Shown here one piece after another: positions 27,082 to 35,243 of a stretch of 50,842 nucleotides of DNA. The DNA is from Flavobacterium sp. (lineage in GTDB: Bacteria > Bacteroidota > Bacteroidia > Flavobacteriales > Flavobacteriaceae): assembly GCF_027533505.1 (NCBI RefSeq), contig NZ_JAPZUB010000055.1:1-50842 (forward strand), written 5' to 3'. The notes under the pieces are model-generated. The model was not told the origin of the DNA, searched no databases, and worked only from the letters and a program-made list of their open reading frames with translations. Made by a program: the position numbers and the translations under genes. Each line of letters begins with the position of its first letter. Position 1 is the stretch's first letter.

Positions 27082-27195
27082 GTATTTTTTTTGGAAAAAT
27101 GACAGCAGCGACCCCTCTCCTCCCGATGGGTTGTGCGGGGTAACTTTTCAGAAATTGAAATGAGAAATGTCATGTTTTTTCGCAATAAAGCACCC

Positions 27196-27203
27196 TACCT
27201 TTG
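27196..27203 (+). promoter_or_regulatory. -7 box of the acetyl-CoA hydrolase gene
   Basis: TACCTTTG, 18 bp before the ATG at 27222; no TTG at the usual -33 distance. It lies inside the longer open frame, which argues for the downstream ATG as the true start. Confidence 0.5.
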
Positions 27204-27221
27204 ACAATAAATAAATTAGGT

Positions 27222-28496
27222 ATGCGTAAATATGTTACGGCTGCAGAAGCGGTCAAAGTTGTTAAATCAGGCGATCGCGTGTATTTGCAAGCGGCCGCGG
27301 CAGCACCAACCGAATTGGCCAATGCGTTAACCGATCGGGCTTCGGAGTTGCGCAATGTTGAAATCTGTCATTTGCACACCGAAGGTGAAGCGCGTTATGC
27401 GCATCCCGATCTGGCGGAGAGTTTTCATGTGAATTCCTTTTTTATCGGCGCCAATGTTCGACACACACTCAAAGCCGGAAATGGATCTTATACCCCTGTG
27501 TTTTTGAGTGAGTTACCCCTTCTGTTTCGAAAAAATGTGCTGCCTTTGGATGTCGCTTTTATCCATGTTTCTCCGCCCGACATGCATGGATATTGTTCGC
27601 TCGGCGTATCGGTTGAAGCTACGGTGGCAGCTATCGAAAACGCCAAAATAGTCATTGCGCAAGTCAACGCTCAAATGCCGCGTACCTTTGGCGATGGTAT
27701 TATTCACGTTTCAGAGATTGATTATCTGGTTGAAGTCGATATTCCTATTTATGCGCATGAGGTAGATGCACCTTCTCCCGAGGAAGAAAAGATTGGATCC
27801 TATATCGCGTCTTTGATTGAAGATCGAAGCACGTTGCAAATGGGAATTGGTTCGATTCCCAATGCCGCTTTAAAACAACTGACACATCATAAAGATTTAG
27901 GACTACATACCGAAATGTTTTCTGATGGCGTGATAGATTTGATTGAAAAAGAAGTGATTACATGTAAATATAAAGGAACCCTTCGCGGGCGGGTTTTGGC
28001 TACTTTTTTAATCGGTTCCCAACGCTTGTACGATTTTGTACACGACAATCCATTTATTGAAATGAAGGAATCTTCGATGGTCAATGATACGGCGCGCATT
28101 CGCAAGAATCCCAATATGGTCGCCATCAATTCGGCCATTGAAGTCGATGTAACGGGTCAAGTTTGTGCCGACTCTATCGGAGCGCGCATGTATTCGGGTG
28201 TAGGGGGGCAAATGGACTTTATTCGAGGCGCTTCGTTAAGTCCGGGAGGAAAAGCGATTATTGCACTTCCCTCAATTACCAAACGCGGCGAAAGTCGTAT
28301 CGTACCATTCCTCAAACAAGGCGCTGGCGTAGTGACCACAAGGGCGCACATTCATTATGTAATTACCGAATATGGCATTGCGGACTTGTATGGTAAAACA
28401 TTAAAACAACGTGCCGATGCTTTAGTTCGTATTGCCCATCCCACGCATCAAGAGGCCATCGAGCGAGGCTATTACGAAATGGTTCAACATAGTTAA
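27222..28496 (+). CDS. Acetyl-CoA hydrolase / CoA-transferase family protein
   Basis: 424 residues from the ATG at 27222. It belongs to the family of 4-hydroxybutyrate CoA-transferase and acetyl-CoA:succinate CoA-transferase, which move CoA through a glutamyl-CoA intermediate. Visible: GDRVYLQAAAAAPTELANAL at about 17-36, FIHVSPPDMHGYCSLGVSVE at about 107-126, LQMGIGSIPNAAL at about 206-218, LHTEMFSDGVIDLIE at about 227-241 (the Glu in TEMFSDG is the usual catalytic residue), and the C-terminal TEYGIADLYGKTLKQRA. Preferred acids cannot be told. A single gene between map (divergent) and tolC (convergent), ending in a bidirectional terminator. Confidence 0.9.
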   Translation: MRKYVTAAEAVKVVKSGDRVYLQAAAAAPTELANALTDRASELRNVEICHLHTEGEARYAHPDLAESFHVNSFFIGANVRHTLKAGNGSYTPVFLSELPLLFRKNVLPLDVAFIHVSPPDMHGYCSLGVSVEATVAAIENAKIVIAQVNAQMPRTFGDGIIHVSEIDYLVEVDIPIYAHEVDAPSPEEEKIGSYIASLIEDRSTLQMGIGSIPNAALKQLTHHKDLGLHTEMFSDGVIDLIEKEVITCKYKGTLRGRVLATFLIGSQRLYDFVHDNPFIEMKESSMVNDTARIRKNPNMVAINSAIEVDVTGQVCADSIGARMYSGVGGQMDFIRGASLSPGGKAIIALPSITKRGESRIVPFLKQGAGVVTTRAHIHYVITEYGIADLYGKTLKQRADALVRIAHPTHQEAIERGYYEMVQHS

Positions 28497-28527
28497 AAAA
28501 AGAAAACGCCTTTTGGGGCGTTTTTTT
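28496..28527. terminator. Bidirectional terminator between the CoA-transferase and tolC genes
   Basis: AAAACGCC (28503-28510) and GGCGTTTT (28517-28524) pair across CTTTTGG-type loop bases, with A run to the left and T run to the right. It serves the plus-strand gene and probably the minus-strand tolC, whose stop is at 28558. Confidence 0.8.
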
Positions 28528-28557
28528 AGATATTTTAAAAGTCATTATTCCAATAAT

Positions 28558-29940
28558 TTACTCGGGTTGCGCCATGATACGGAAAAGTTCGGCATTGGAG
28601 ATTAGGTAACGGTTGTTCAATGCAATCGCCGATAACTGGGCCGTTACCAAATTGTTTTCGCGCGAATTCAATAAGAAAATAGAACTTTCCCCAAACGAAA
28701 ATAAGCGTTCTTCCGACTGCAACATGACTTGGTAGTCATTGACCAATTGATTTGTCAACAATCCTTGTTCGAGCAGTGAATTCAATTCGGTTTGTTGCGC
28801 TTTGACCTTGTTCCCCAATTGAACGCGTTCCAGATTGAGGTCAAATTGTGCGTCTTGCACTTTAAACTTAGCCAATTTTAAACTACCCCGTTCTTTTCGC
28901 AAAAATAGCGGGAAGGAAAAGTTGACGCCAATTTTATAATTCTCAAAATCCCGATTGTTCCAGGCACTCGGTTCCGAAAGGTAATGATACCCCACATTGG
29001 CTTTGGGCAAAAGCATATTGGCCTTCAACTTTCGGTCGATTTCGAGCAGATTGACTTTGCTTTCCAAGGCGGTGATTTTGGGGTGGTTGTTCAAACTAAT
29101 ATCACCAGCCATCAAAGCGTTGGTGCGCAAGGTTTCCTGGATCGTTTTTTCCAGTTCGGGTTCGGGGATCATGGTGTCTTGTAACTCCATGGGAATGTTG
29201 TTCTCCAACCAAAGGAAGTTGGACAACTCCAATTTGGCTTTCATTAATTTCAACTGGGATTCCGTGAGACTCAATTTGCGGTTGCGGACAATAATTCCCG
29301 CTTCTACACTGTCAATTGCGGGTTTGTCACCGTTGCGAATCAAACCGCTTATCCCTTTGAATCGGATCTCTGCATTAGTCAAATAAGTCTTATACAATTG
29401 TACCTCGTCGTACGTTCGTTTCCAGTTGAAATACGCTACCGAAGCGTCATAAAGGACTTGAACGGCTTCCAATTGACGTTCGGCGTTACCCAAGTTGATT
29501 TGGATTTTTGCTTTACGCAAATCGGCCATTCGTTGGTTTATCCAAAGTCCTTGCCCGAGCGGAACCGTGACACCGAAAGAGGTCAGTCCTTGATTGGGCA
29601 ACGTATTTTCGGGGTTGACAAAAATCCCTTCGCTATTGTCAAAACCGGCTTTGACCTCGATACCGTACCAGGTTGGAATTTTAAAACTGCTATTCAACAA
29701 CGAGAAGTATTCCTTTCCCTTAAATTGTTTGGAGTCGAAGTCCACTTCAATTTTAGGGTCAAAGGCTCCTCGTGCCATCATCAAATTAGCTTGGGCATTG
29801 CTGATGTTTAAATCGGCGCTCTTTACCCGTGGATGAAATTTTTTCACATATCCCAAAAACTCGTTGTAGGTGAGAATGTTTGACTCTACATTCTGACCCC
29901 AAACGGGTATTGTGATGAGGAAGAAAAGTATTTTTTTCAT
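28558..29940 (-). CDS. TolC-family outer-membrane efflux channel
   Basis: 460 residues from the ATG at 29940, where a short signal peptide begins (MKKILFFLITIPVWGQ); upstream open frame reaches 30063 but is non-coding in character. Long amphipathic helices with the two-fold OEP repeat are visible: FHPRVKSADLNISNAQANLMMARGAF at about 35-60 and the equivalent second repeat NHPKITALESKVNLLEID at about 270-290. Strand segments lie between them. It should form the trimeric outer-membrane tunnel for the HlyD adaptor and ABC protein encoded just upstream. Unlike the other genes of the run, it is separated from hlyD by 138 bp that contain a structured element. Confidence 0.88.
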   Translation of the reverse strand: MKKILFFLITIPVWGQNVESNILTYNEFLGYVKKFHPRVKSADLNISNAQANLMMARGAFDPKIEVDFDSKQFKGKEYFSLLNSSFKIPTWYGIEVKAGFDNSEGIFVNPENTLPNQGLTSFGVTVPLGQGLWINQRMADLRKAKIQINLGNAERQLEAVQVLYDASVAYFNWKRTYDEVQLYKTYLTNAEIRFKGISGLIRNGDKPAIDSVEAGIIVRNRKLSLTESQLKLMKAKLELSNFLWLENNIPMELQDTMIPEPELEKTIQETLRTNALMAGDISLNNHPKITALESKVNLLEIDRKLKANMLLPKANVGYHYLSEPSAWNNRDFENYKIGVNFSFPLFLRKERGSLKLAKFKVQDAQFDLNLERVQLGNKVKAQQTELNSLLEQGLLTNQLVNDYQVMLQSEERLFSFGESSIFLLNSRENNLVTAQLSAIALNNRYLISNAELFRIMAQPE

Positions 29941-29975
29941 ATGTTTCAAGTAGGCCTGAAGCCTGAATTTTTTAA

Positions 29976-30040
29976 CCCTGATTGCCGTGAAAATCCCGTG
30001 GCCGTTGCCAAACGGCTGCGGATTGTAACAGAAAGCAGGA
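29976..30040 (+). ncRNA. Structured intergenic element resembling the Flavo-1 RNA motif (strand tentative)
   Basis: The spacer between hlyD and tolC folds into a nested hairpin: CCTG (29977-29980) pairs CAGG (30036-30039), AATCC (29992-29996) pairs GGATT (30020-30024), and GCCGTT (30001-30006) pairs AACGGC (30011-30016) around the loop GCCA. The bulged strings GATTGCCGTGAA and TGTAACAGAAAGC look like conserved internal-loop sequences. I recall closely similar segments (CCCNGAT...GTGGAAATCC...GGATTGTAACGGAAAGC) scattered through Flavobacterium intergenic DNA, and Flavo-1 is the named conserved RNA motif of these bacteria. Identity with Flavo-1 is from memory and unverified. In this orientation it is antisense to the exporter operon. 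Confidence 0.45.
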
Positions 30041-30078
30041 ACTACGATGGCAGGGAAGCCCAAGCCATTCGTTCCGCA

Positions 30079-31443
30079 TTATTTTCCTTTACCATCGGTT
30101 TTGGATTCCCCTTTGTTACCGCCTTTGGGTTGGTAATAGTTGGGTGGGAATCCGTTGAGTGTTCGCCAGATTTCATACCAAACCGGCACATTGTTTAACA
30201 AGGCCAAGGTTTGGGCTCCTGAACCAATGCTGATTTGTTTTGGCCATGCTTGATCTTCGGGATCGGGGGCAATCAATACGCGGAATTTACCATTACTGCT
30301 GATAAAATTCTCCACGGCCACAATGCGACCTCCAAAGGTTCCATACGACATATTTGGCCATCCCGAAAAGATGATGGTGGGCCATCCGTCAAACCAAATT
30401 CGTACGCTTTCTCCTTTGTGAATCAACGGAATATCGTTGGGACTCACGTAGGTTTCTACTGCAATGTCGTATTTAGCCGGCATGATGCTCACAATTTCGG
30501 TTCCTTCTTTGATGGTTTCTCCAAGACCCGATTTTAAGGCGCGGTTTACATAGCCATTTTGCGGCGCGGTGATGTAATACAATCCGTTACGAATGCGGTA
30601 ATTGGTGTATTGGTTTTTGAGTTTGTTCACCTGGGCCTCGGTATCAAACTGGTTACTCATTGCGGTAAAGCGATCGCTGCGTGCTTTGGAGGCTTTTTCG
30701 GCATATTCGGCACCGATACGATTGATTTCGACACGGGTATTGATTAACTCGTTTTTACTTGCTAAAAATTTGTTCTCTTGGGTAATGATTTTAGCTTCTA
30801 CTTCTTGCAATTTCAAGCGTTTCTCTTCTACATCGGTCAACGGTTTTAACCCTTCTTTGTTTAAGGTCACCGCCCGGTTGAATTGGGTGTTGGCAATTTT
30901 GAGTTGGGTTTTCACCGCTTCCAAGTCCATACTGTCGCTTTGAACTTTGAGCAGCGCTTGACGAATTTTGTTTTGCGCTTGTTGCAACTTCAAGTTCCGT
31001 TCACTTTCGATGGCTTGAATTTGGGTTCCCAACGTAACCACTTTATCGCCGTAGGATTCTCCAGCCATGGCTTTGGCTTCCATTTGACTCTTGGTATTGT
31101 CCACCAATTCGGGGTCAAAGTAATCTTCTTTGATCTCGGAAATAAACAAAATAGTATCGCCTTTTTTCACGTAGTCACCTTCCTTGACAAACCATTTTTC
31201 AATACGGCCTGCGATGGCATTGTGTACTGTTTGGGGACGTTGATCGGGTTTGAGCGTAGTGACCGATCCTGTTCCGCCAATGTTTTGCGTCCATGGCAAA
31301 AACAAAATGATGACGATGATAATCGATACCCAAAGGATGATACGATTGAGTATTTTGTAATGGGGACGGTCGGCAAGATTTTTAACCGTGCTGTATTGCT
31401 CAATTTTTTCGGTAATCGGATTTTTGTCGGATAGATTAAGCAT
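30079..31443 (-). CDS. HlyD-family periplasmic adaptor (membrane fusion protein)
   Basis: 454 residues. A cytoplasmic N-terminus is followed by one membrane anchor (IILWVSIIIVIILFLPWTQ at about 36-54), then a lipoyl/biotinyl-type hinge (GRIEKWFVKEGDYVKKGDTILFIS at about 79-102). A long coiled-coil lies at about 110-285 with the repeated Q/E/K pattern, then the second half of the lipoyl domain (GLYYITAPQNGYVNRAL at about 287-305) and a beta-barrel domain (DIAVETYVSPNDIPLIHKGESVRIWFDG). The C-terminal 20 residues are Gly/Lys-rich and polar. It would bridge the inner-membrane ABC protein (upstream, 4-bp gap) and TolC. It is the D-type adaptor of type I secretion-like systems rather than an RND adaptor, given its partner. 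Confidence 0.88.
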   Translation of the reverse strand: MLNLSDKNPITEKIEQYSTVKNLADRPHYKILNRIILWVSIIIVIILFLPWTQNIGGTGSVTTLKPDQRPQTVHNAIAGRIEKWFVKEGDYVKKGDTILFISEIKEDYFDPELVDNTKSQMEAKAMAGESYGDKVVTLGTQIQAIESERNLKLQQAQNKIRQALLKVQSDSMDLEAVKTQLKIANTQFNRAVTLNKEGLKPLTDVEEKRLKLQEVEAKIITQENKFLASKNELINTRVEINRIGAEYAEKASKARSDRFTAMSNQFDTEAQVNKLKNQYTNYRIRNGLYYITAPQNGYVNRALKSGLGETIKEGTEIVSIMPAKYDIAVETYVSPNDIPLIHKGESVRIWFDGWPTIIFSGWPNMSYGTFGGRIVAVENFISSNGKFRVLIAPDPEDQAWPKQISIGSGAQTLALLNNVPVWYEIWRTLNGFPPNYYQPKGGNKGESKTDGKGK

Positions 31444-31447
31444 GGGG

Positions 31448-33112
31448 TTATTGCGTTATATCGTTACTAATTTTACCTTCAGTGATTTGGATAATGCGTT
31501 TGCATTTTTGTTTCCAATACGGATTTTTAGAGGTCACAATTAAGGTCCAAGGATGCTTCGAATCGGTTAAGAAATCAATGATTTTTATCGCAGCATCGTC
31601 ATCCATTTTATCTAAAGGATCTTCGTAAAATAAAATCTTCGGTTGGGTTACAATACTGCGTGCCAACAAGATTTTTTGCGCATTGGACGAAGACAATTGA
31701 CGGCCTTCCGGATAAATCATGGTGTCTAAACCTTCGGGAAGTGATTTGATGTAGCTCCCTAGACCAACACTGTCGATGGCCCATTTGACTTGTTCGTCGG
31801 AAACGTGCGTGTTTTTAAATGTGATGTTTTCTAAAATCGTTCCTTCAAAAGGGGTTTCATCGTGCAAAATGGTGCCAATATGCAAACGGAATTGGTTGAT
31901 ATCGACTTTGCGGTAGGTGTCGTCGTTGATTGAAAATGAGCCCGTAGTAGGTTGCATCAAACCTGAAAGAATGCGGATAAGAGTTGATTTCCCAGAGCCG
32001 TTTCGTCCGTCCAAATATATCTTTTCGCCAGGATTGATGGTCAAGTTAATGTTGGACAGCACGGGGTCGGATTCACCTGGGAATTTAAAACACAAATGAT
32101 CGGTAACGATTTGAATGTTGGTATAACAAAATTCGGGTTCTTTGGTTTCCATTTTCTCGGTATCCAATTCGACCACGTGCGCAATTTTTTCTACCGAAGT
32201 CAACACATCGTAAAAAGTTTCCAAGCCCAAAATCACTTTCTCGACCGAATTGATGACCAAAAGAATGATAATCTCGGCAGCGACAAACTGTCCAATATTC
32301 ATTTCTCTACTGATTACTAAGAATCCCCCGATAATCAACAACGAAGCGGTGATTAAGATTTTGAAACCAATCAATTGAATGTATTGGCGTTTGATAACGT
32401 TGAAATGTTTTTCGCGGTTGACCAAATACTCTTTAACCAAATGATCGTTTTTGTCGAGTGCAAAATCAAAATTCTCCCTGCGACGGAAACTGATACTGTT
32501 GCGCGCAATTTCTTGCAACCACCCTACGACTTTATACTTGTATTTAGACTCTTTTAAACTGGTATCGAGTCCTTTGTGGTAGGAAAAACGGAAAATGGCA
32601 TACAACATAAACAGCAACAACAACCCAAACAAGATAAAAAACGGGTGGTACAACGAGAGGAGAATAATTCCAAAGATGATTTGCAATAAAGCGGAAGAAA
32701 AATCAATCAATAATTTGGAGGTTCCCTTTTGAATGGTGAGCGTGTCAAAAAAACGGTTGGCCAATTCGGGAGGGTAGGTGTTGTACAGTGCTTCAAATTT
32801 GATTTTCGGCAATCGGTAACTAAATTCAAACGAGGAACGGATGAAAATTTTCTGTTGTAAGTTTTCTGTAATTCGCAATTGCATGACGGATAAAACGCCA
32901 CCCAAGGCGACACCAAAAACAACAATGACCACCAAAAGTATCCATGAAGCACTTACTTGCCCCGACTGGATTAAGTTGATAATGGCTTGTATACCAAGCG
33001 GAAGCGACAAGCTCACCAGTCCGGCAAAAACCGCATACAAGATGATTTGGGTCACATCTTTTCGGTCAACTTTTAATAAGCCGGTGAGGCGTTGAAGAGG
33101 GGTGGATTTCAT
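31448..33112 (-). CDS. ABC half-transporter (TM + NBD) of type I secretion type, with degenerate ATPase motifs
   Basis: 554 residues. Six membrane helices lie at about 20-46, 57-80, 140-160, 161-178, 250-268 and 273-295, followed by a nucleotide-binding domain. No N-terminal C39 peptidase is present. Walker A is intact (GRNGSGKST, 369-377). The other motifs are altered: the Q-loop position reads LHDE (His417), the signature is LSSSNAQK (473-480) instead of LSGGQ, the Walker B region is ILFYEDP with Glu497-Asp498 in place of Asp-Glu, and the H-loop His is Ser528 (VTSKN). A homodimer built from this may bind ATP but hydrolyse it poorly or by another mechanism. It is flanked by TetR (2 bp) and HlyD (4 bp), so it is the inner-membrane part of an exporter; the cargo is unknown. 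Confidence 0.85.
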   Translation of the reverse strand: MKSTPLQRLTGLLKVDRKDVTQIILYAVFAGLVSLSLPLGIQAIINLIQSGQVSASWILLVVIVVFGVALGGVLSVMQLRITENLQQKIFIRSSFEFSYRLPKIKFEALYNTYPPELANRFFDTLTIQKGTSKLLIDFSSALLQIIFGIILLSLYHPFFILFGLLLLFMLYAIFRFSYHKGLDTSLKESKYKYKVVGWLQEIARNSISFRRRENFDFALDKNDHLVKEYLVNREKHFNVIKRQYIQLIGFKILITASLLIIGGFLVISREMNIGQFVAAEIIILLVINSVEKVILGLETFYDVLTSVEKIAHVVELDTEKMETKEPEFCYTNIQIVTDHLCFKFPGESDPVLSNINLTINPGEKIYLDGRNGSGKSTLIRILSGLMQPTTGSFSINDDTYRKVDINQFRLHIGTILHDETPFEGTILENITFKNTHVSDEQVKWAIDSVGLGSYIKSLPEGLDTMIYPEGRQLSSSNAQKILLARSIVTQPKILFYEDPLDKMDDDAAIKIIDFLTDSKHPWTLIVTSKNPYWKQKCKRIIQITEGKISNDITQ

Positions 33113-33114
33113 AG

Positions 33115-33780
33115 TTATTTTAAAATTTGTTCCATTAGATTTTTATAAAAAACAGCAGGTGATTGGGTGTCGTTGCAATCGGTAATCGTTTTTAAATGGT
33201 CTTTCAAAAAATGCTGGTGCAATGAACCTTCAATAATTGATGAAGCCAGACTTTTGGCAAACGGATAATCGGGTTTGGCTTCCAAAATCAAATTGACCAA
33301 CCGGTTGATGACACGCTTGTATACCATAAAAAAGCCTTCTCGATTTTCGCGGTCGACTTCTTTAGTCAATATCGTTTTGGTAAATTCCAAAATGATAATG
33401 TTGTTCAGCAATGCTTCGTTGATATGCAATGTAGCCGAGTCGTCGATAACTTTCTCGGTCAATATCTCGATGCCTTTCAACAACTTTGTTTTGGGGTCGG
33501 GAATATTGTTGGTTTCCAAAACCAATCGGTATTCCATCCATCCCCAATACCAGGAGGAAAGGTACAATAATAATTTGTGTTTGTTTTCAAAATAGCGGTA
33601 TAACGAACTTTCATTCGAACCAATGCGTTCCCCCAGTTTTTTAAACGTAAAGGCATCAAAGCCGATTTCGTCAATCAAGAGGATGCTGTGCTGGATAATC
33701 TTACGGCCCAATTCGGATGATTCCGGATTTTTAACGTAAAGTTTATCGTTGACAGCAATAATGATCTGGTTTAAAATCAT
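33115..33780 (-). CDS. TetR/AcrR-family transcriptional regulator
   Basis: 221 residues. The N-terminal helix-turn-helix is visible at about 25-70: GRKIIQHSILLIDEIGFDAF, TFKKLGERIGSNESSLYRYFENKHKLLLYL. The C-terminal ligand domain is all-helical, with no recognisable ligand motif. It lies inside a minus-strand run, 3 bp after terC and 2 bp before the ABC gene, so it is made with the exporter it probably controls. No intergenic operator exists next to it; the promoter of the run would be at the LRR gene (35141-35148). Confidence 0.9.
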   Translation of the reverse strand: MILNQIIIAVNDKLYVKNPESSELGRKIIQHSILLIDEIGFDAFTFKKLGERIGSNESSLYRYFENKHKLLLYLSSWYWGWMEYRLVLETNNIPDPKTKLLKGIEILTEKVIDDSATLHINEALLNNIIILEFTKTILTKEVDRENREGFFMVYKRVINRLVNLILEAKPDYPFAKSLASSIIEGSLHQHFLKDHLKTITDCNDTQSPAVFYKNLMEQILK

Positions 33781-33783
33781 GGT

Positions 33784-34482
33784 TTAGTCTTTTTTTTGCG
33801 GAATCGTTTTCATCTGAATCACATCGACCAAAAAGGCAAAAGCCATCGAGAAATAAATGTATCCTTTTGGAATTTCAAAGTGTAACCCTTCAGCAATCAA
33901 GGAAACTCCAATCATCATCAAAAAGCATAAGGCCAATACTTTAAATGATGGATGTTTGCTGATAAATTCACTGATCGGTTTAGAGGCAAACAACATAATG
34001 ACTACCGTAATGATTACCGCGGTATACATGATCCAAATTTCATTCACCATCCCCACTGCTGTAATGATTGAGTCGATCGAAAAAACCAAATCCAAAAGAA
34101 TAACTTCGCCCAATAAACGGCTAAAAGTAGCTTTTTTGGGAGCGCTCAACGCATCAGGATTGGCGGCTTCGGTTTTGTGGTAAATTTCTTTGGTACTTTT
34201 ATAAATCAAAAAGAGTCCTCCCAACAATAAAATAATGCCTTTCCCCGAAAAAGGAATGTCGGCTAGGGTAAAGAGGGTCGCATCCAATTTCATGATCCAC
34301 GCAATAACGGTCAACAGTGCCAAGCGCATGATCATGGCCAATCCCAGCCCCCAAAAACGTAACTTTTTACGTTCTTGTTCAGGCAAACGGTCGGCCAATA
34401 TGGAAATGAAAATAACGTTGTCAAGACCCAAAATTACTTCAAGGGTCACTAAAGAAAGTAAGGCAATAATAGCGTCAGTCAT
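33784..34482 (-). CDS. TerC-family integral membrane protein
   Basis: 232 residues, with about seven hydrophobic segments. The family signature is LEVILGLDNVIFISIL at about 14-29 with the membrane-embedded Asp, mirrored in LLDLVFSIDSIITAVG at about 128-143. That double LxxxxxxxDN/DS pattern is typical of TerC/YkoY-type proteins. Members are linked to tellurite resistance and, in Bacillus, to Mn2+ export during exoenzyme secretion (TerC/MeeF type), so metal transport for extracytoplasmic metalloproteins is plausible here. It lies 2 bp from the LRR gene and 3 bp from tetR, in one run with the exporter. Confidence 0.9.
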   Translation of the reverse strand: MTDAIIALLSLVTLEVILGLDNVIFISILADRLPEQERKKLRFWGLGLAMIMRLALLTVIAWIMKLDATLFTLADIPFSGKGIILLLGGLFLIYKSTKEIYHKTEAANPDALSAPKKATFSRLLGEVILLDLVFSIDSIITAVGMVNEIWIMYTAVIITVVIMLFASKPISEFISKHPSFKVLALCFLMMIGVSLIAEGLHFEIPKGYIYFSMAFAFLVDVIQMKTIPQKKD

Positions 34483-34484
34483 AA

Positions 34485-35123
34485 TTACAATTGAATTTTA
34501 AAACCAAAATTTAAGTTACGGGTATCAATTACATCGGGTTGTAATCTATTGTTACGCATCTCAAGGTATTGTAAATGCGGTAGTCCTTCCAATTGGCGCG
34601 GAATCTCTGGTAATTTATTATTGTTAAGATAAAGGGATTCCAATTGTTTTAGAGCGTATAACTCTTTGGGCAATTGTTCGAGGCCGTCATTGTCCAAATG
34701 CAACGACTTTAAGTTGGGCAACTTGGCCAATACTTTTAAAGTTTGTGGTAAGTCCAATGCCGTGTCGTTGTTCAGGTAAAGTTCTTCCAAGGTAGTAAGC
34801 TGCGCCATCGACTCGGGGATGGAACGAATGGGATTACCACTCAAGTTGAGCACTTTTAATTTTTTTAAACGGGTAATGCTCGTGGGAACTTCACGAAGAT
34901 TGTCGTTTTGTAGTGATAACGATTCCAAGTTGGGAAACAACACGTCCCAATCGGTGGGTAAAATCCCTGTAAAGTTGTTTAAATCCAGTTGTTTTACAGC
35001 CAAAGCATTCTTTTTGGCTTCTTCCAAATTGGTGAAATAGCCGGGCAATGTTTGCTGAGCGGCTACTGGCATGCCCAAAAAAAGCATGCAACCGATGATT
35101 CCTAAAAGTAGTCCGCGTTTCAT
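34485..35123 (-). CDS. Exported leucine-rich-repeat protein
   Basis: 212 residues with a signal peptide (MKRGLLLGIIGCMLFLGMPVAAQ). At least six leucine-rich repeats of the bacterial 22-24 residue type follow from about residue 65: LESLSLQNDNLREVPTSI, LKVLNLSGNPIRSIPESM, LEELYLNNDTALDLPQTL, LKSLHLDNDGLEQLPKEL, LESLYLNNNKLPEIPRQL, LQYLEMRNNRLQ. The asparagine ladder (LxxLxLxxN) is clear. The protein is likely periplasmic or surface-exposed and binds other proteins; no anchor is visible. It is first in the terC-tetR-ABC-hlyD-tolC run, with a -7 box at 35141-35148. Confidence 0.88.
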   Translation of the reverse strand: MKRGLLLGIIGCMLFLGMPVAAQQTLPGYFTNLEEAKKNALAVKQLDLNNFTGILPTDWDVLFPNLESLSLQNDNLREVPTSITRLKKLKVLNLSGNPIRSIPESMAQLTTLEELYLNNDTALDLPQTLKVLAKLPNLKSLHLDNDGLEQLPKELYALKQLESLYLNNNKLPEIPRQLEGLPHLQYLEMRNNRLQPDVIDTRNLNFGFKIQL

Positions 35124-35140
35124 ATCTAAGTATTTTACCG

Positions 35141-35148
35141 CAAAGATA
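35141..35148 (-). promoter_or_regulatory. -7 box for the LRR-terC-tetR-exporter run
   Basis: TATCTTTG on the minus strand, 17 bp before the ATG at 35123; the only TTG near it is too close to be a good -33 element. Confidence 0.5.
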
Positions 35149-35190
35149 ATAGTAATACTTTCAATTGTGAAATTTTAACTTTTAATTATA

Positions 35191-35223
35191 AAAAAAAGGG
35201 GCTCCCGAATGAAAGCCCCTTTT
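35191..35223 (-). terminator. Rho-independent terminator of gpmI
   Basis: AAAGGGGCT (35195-35203) and AGCCCCTTT (35214-35222) form a 9-bp perfect stem. On the minus strand it is followed by a T run of seven or more, 20 bp after the gpmI stop. Confidence 0.88.
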
Positions 35224-35243
35224 ACAGTATCAATTGCGTTGCA

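Noticed and set aside
29941..30063. N-terminal extension of tolC through the spacer
   Set aside because: The frame is open, but the signal peptide begins at the ATG at 29940 and the spacer forms an RNA-like structure.
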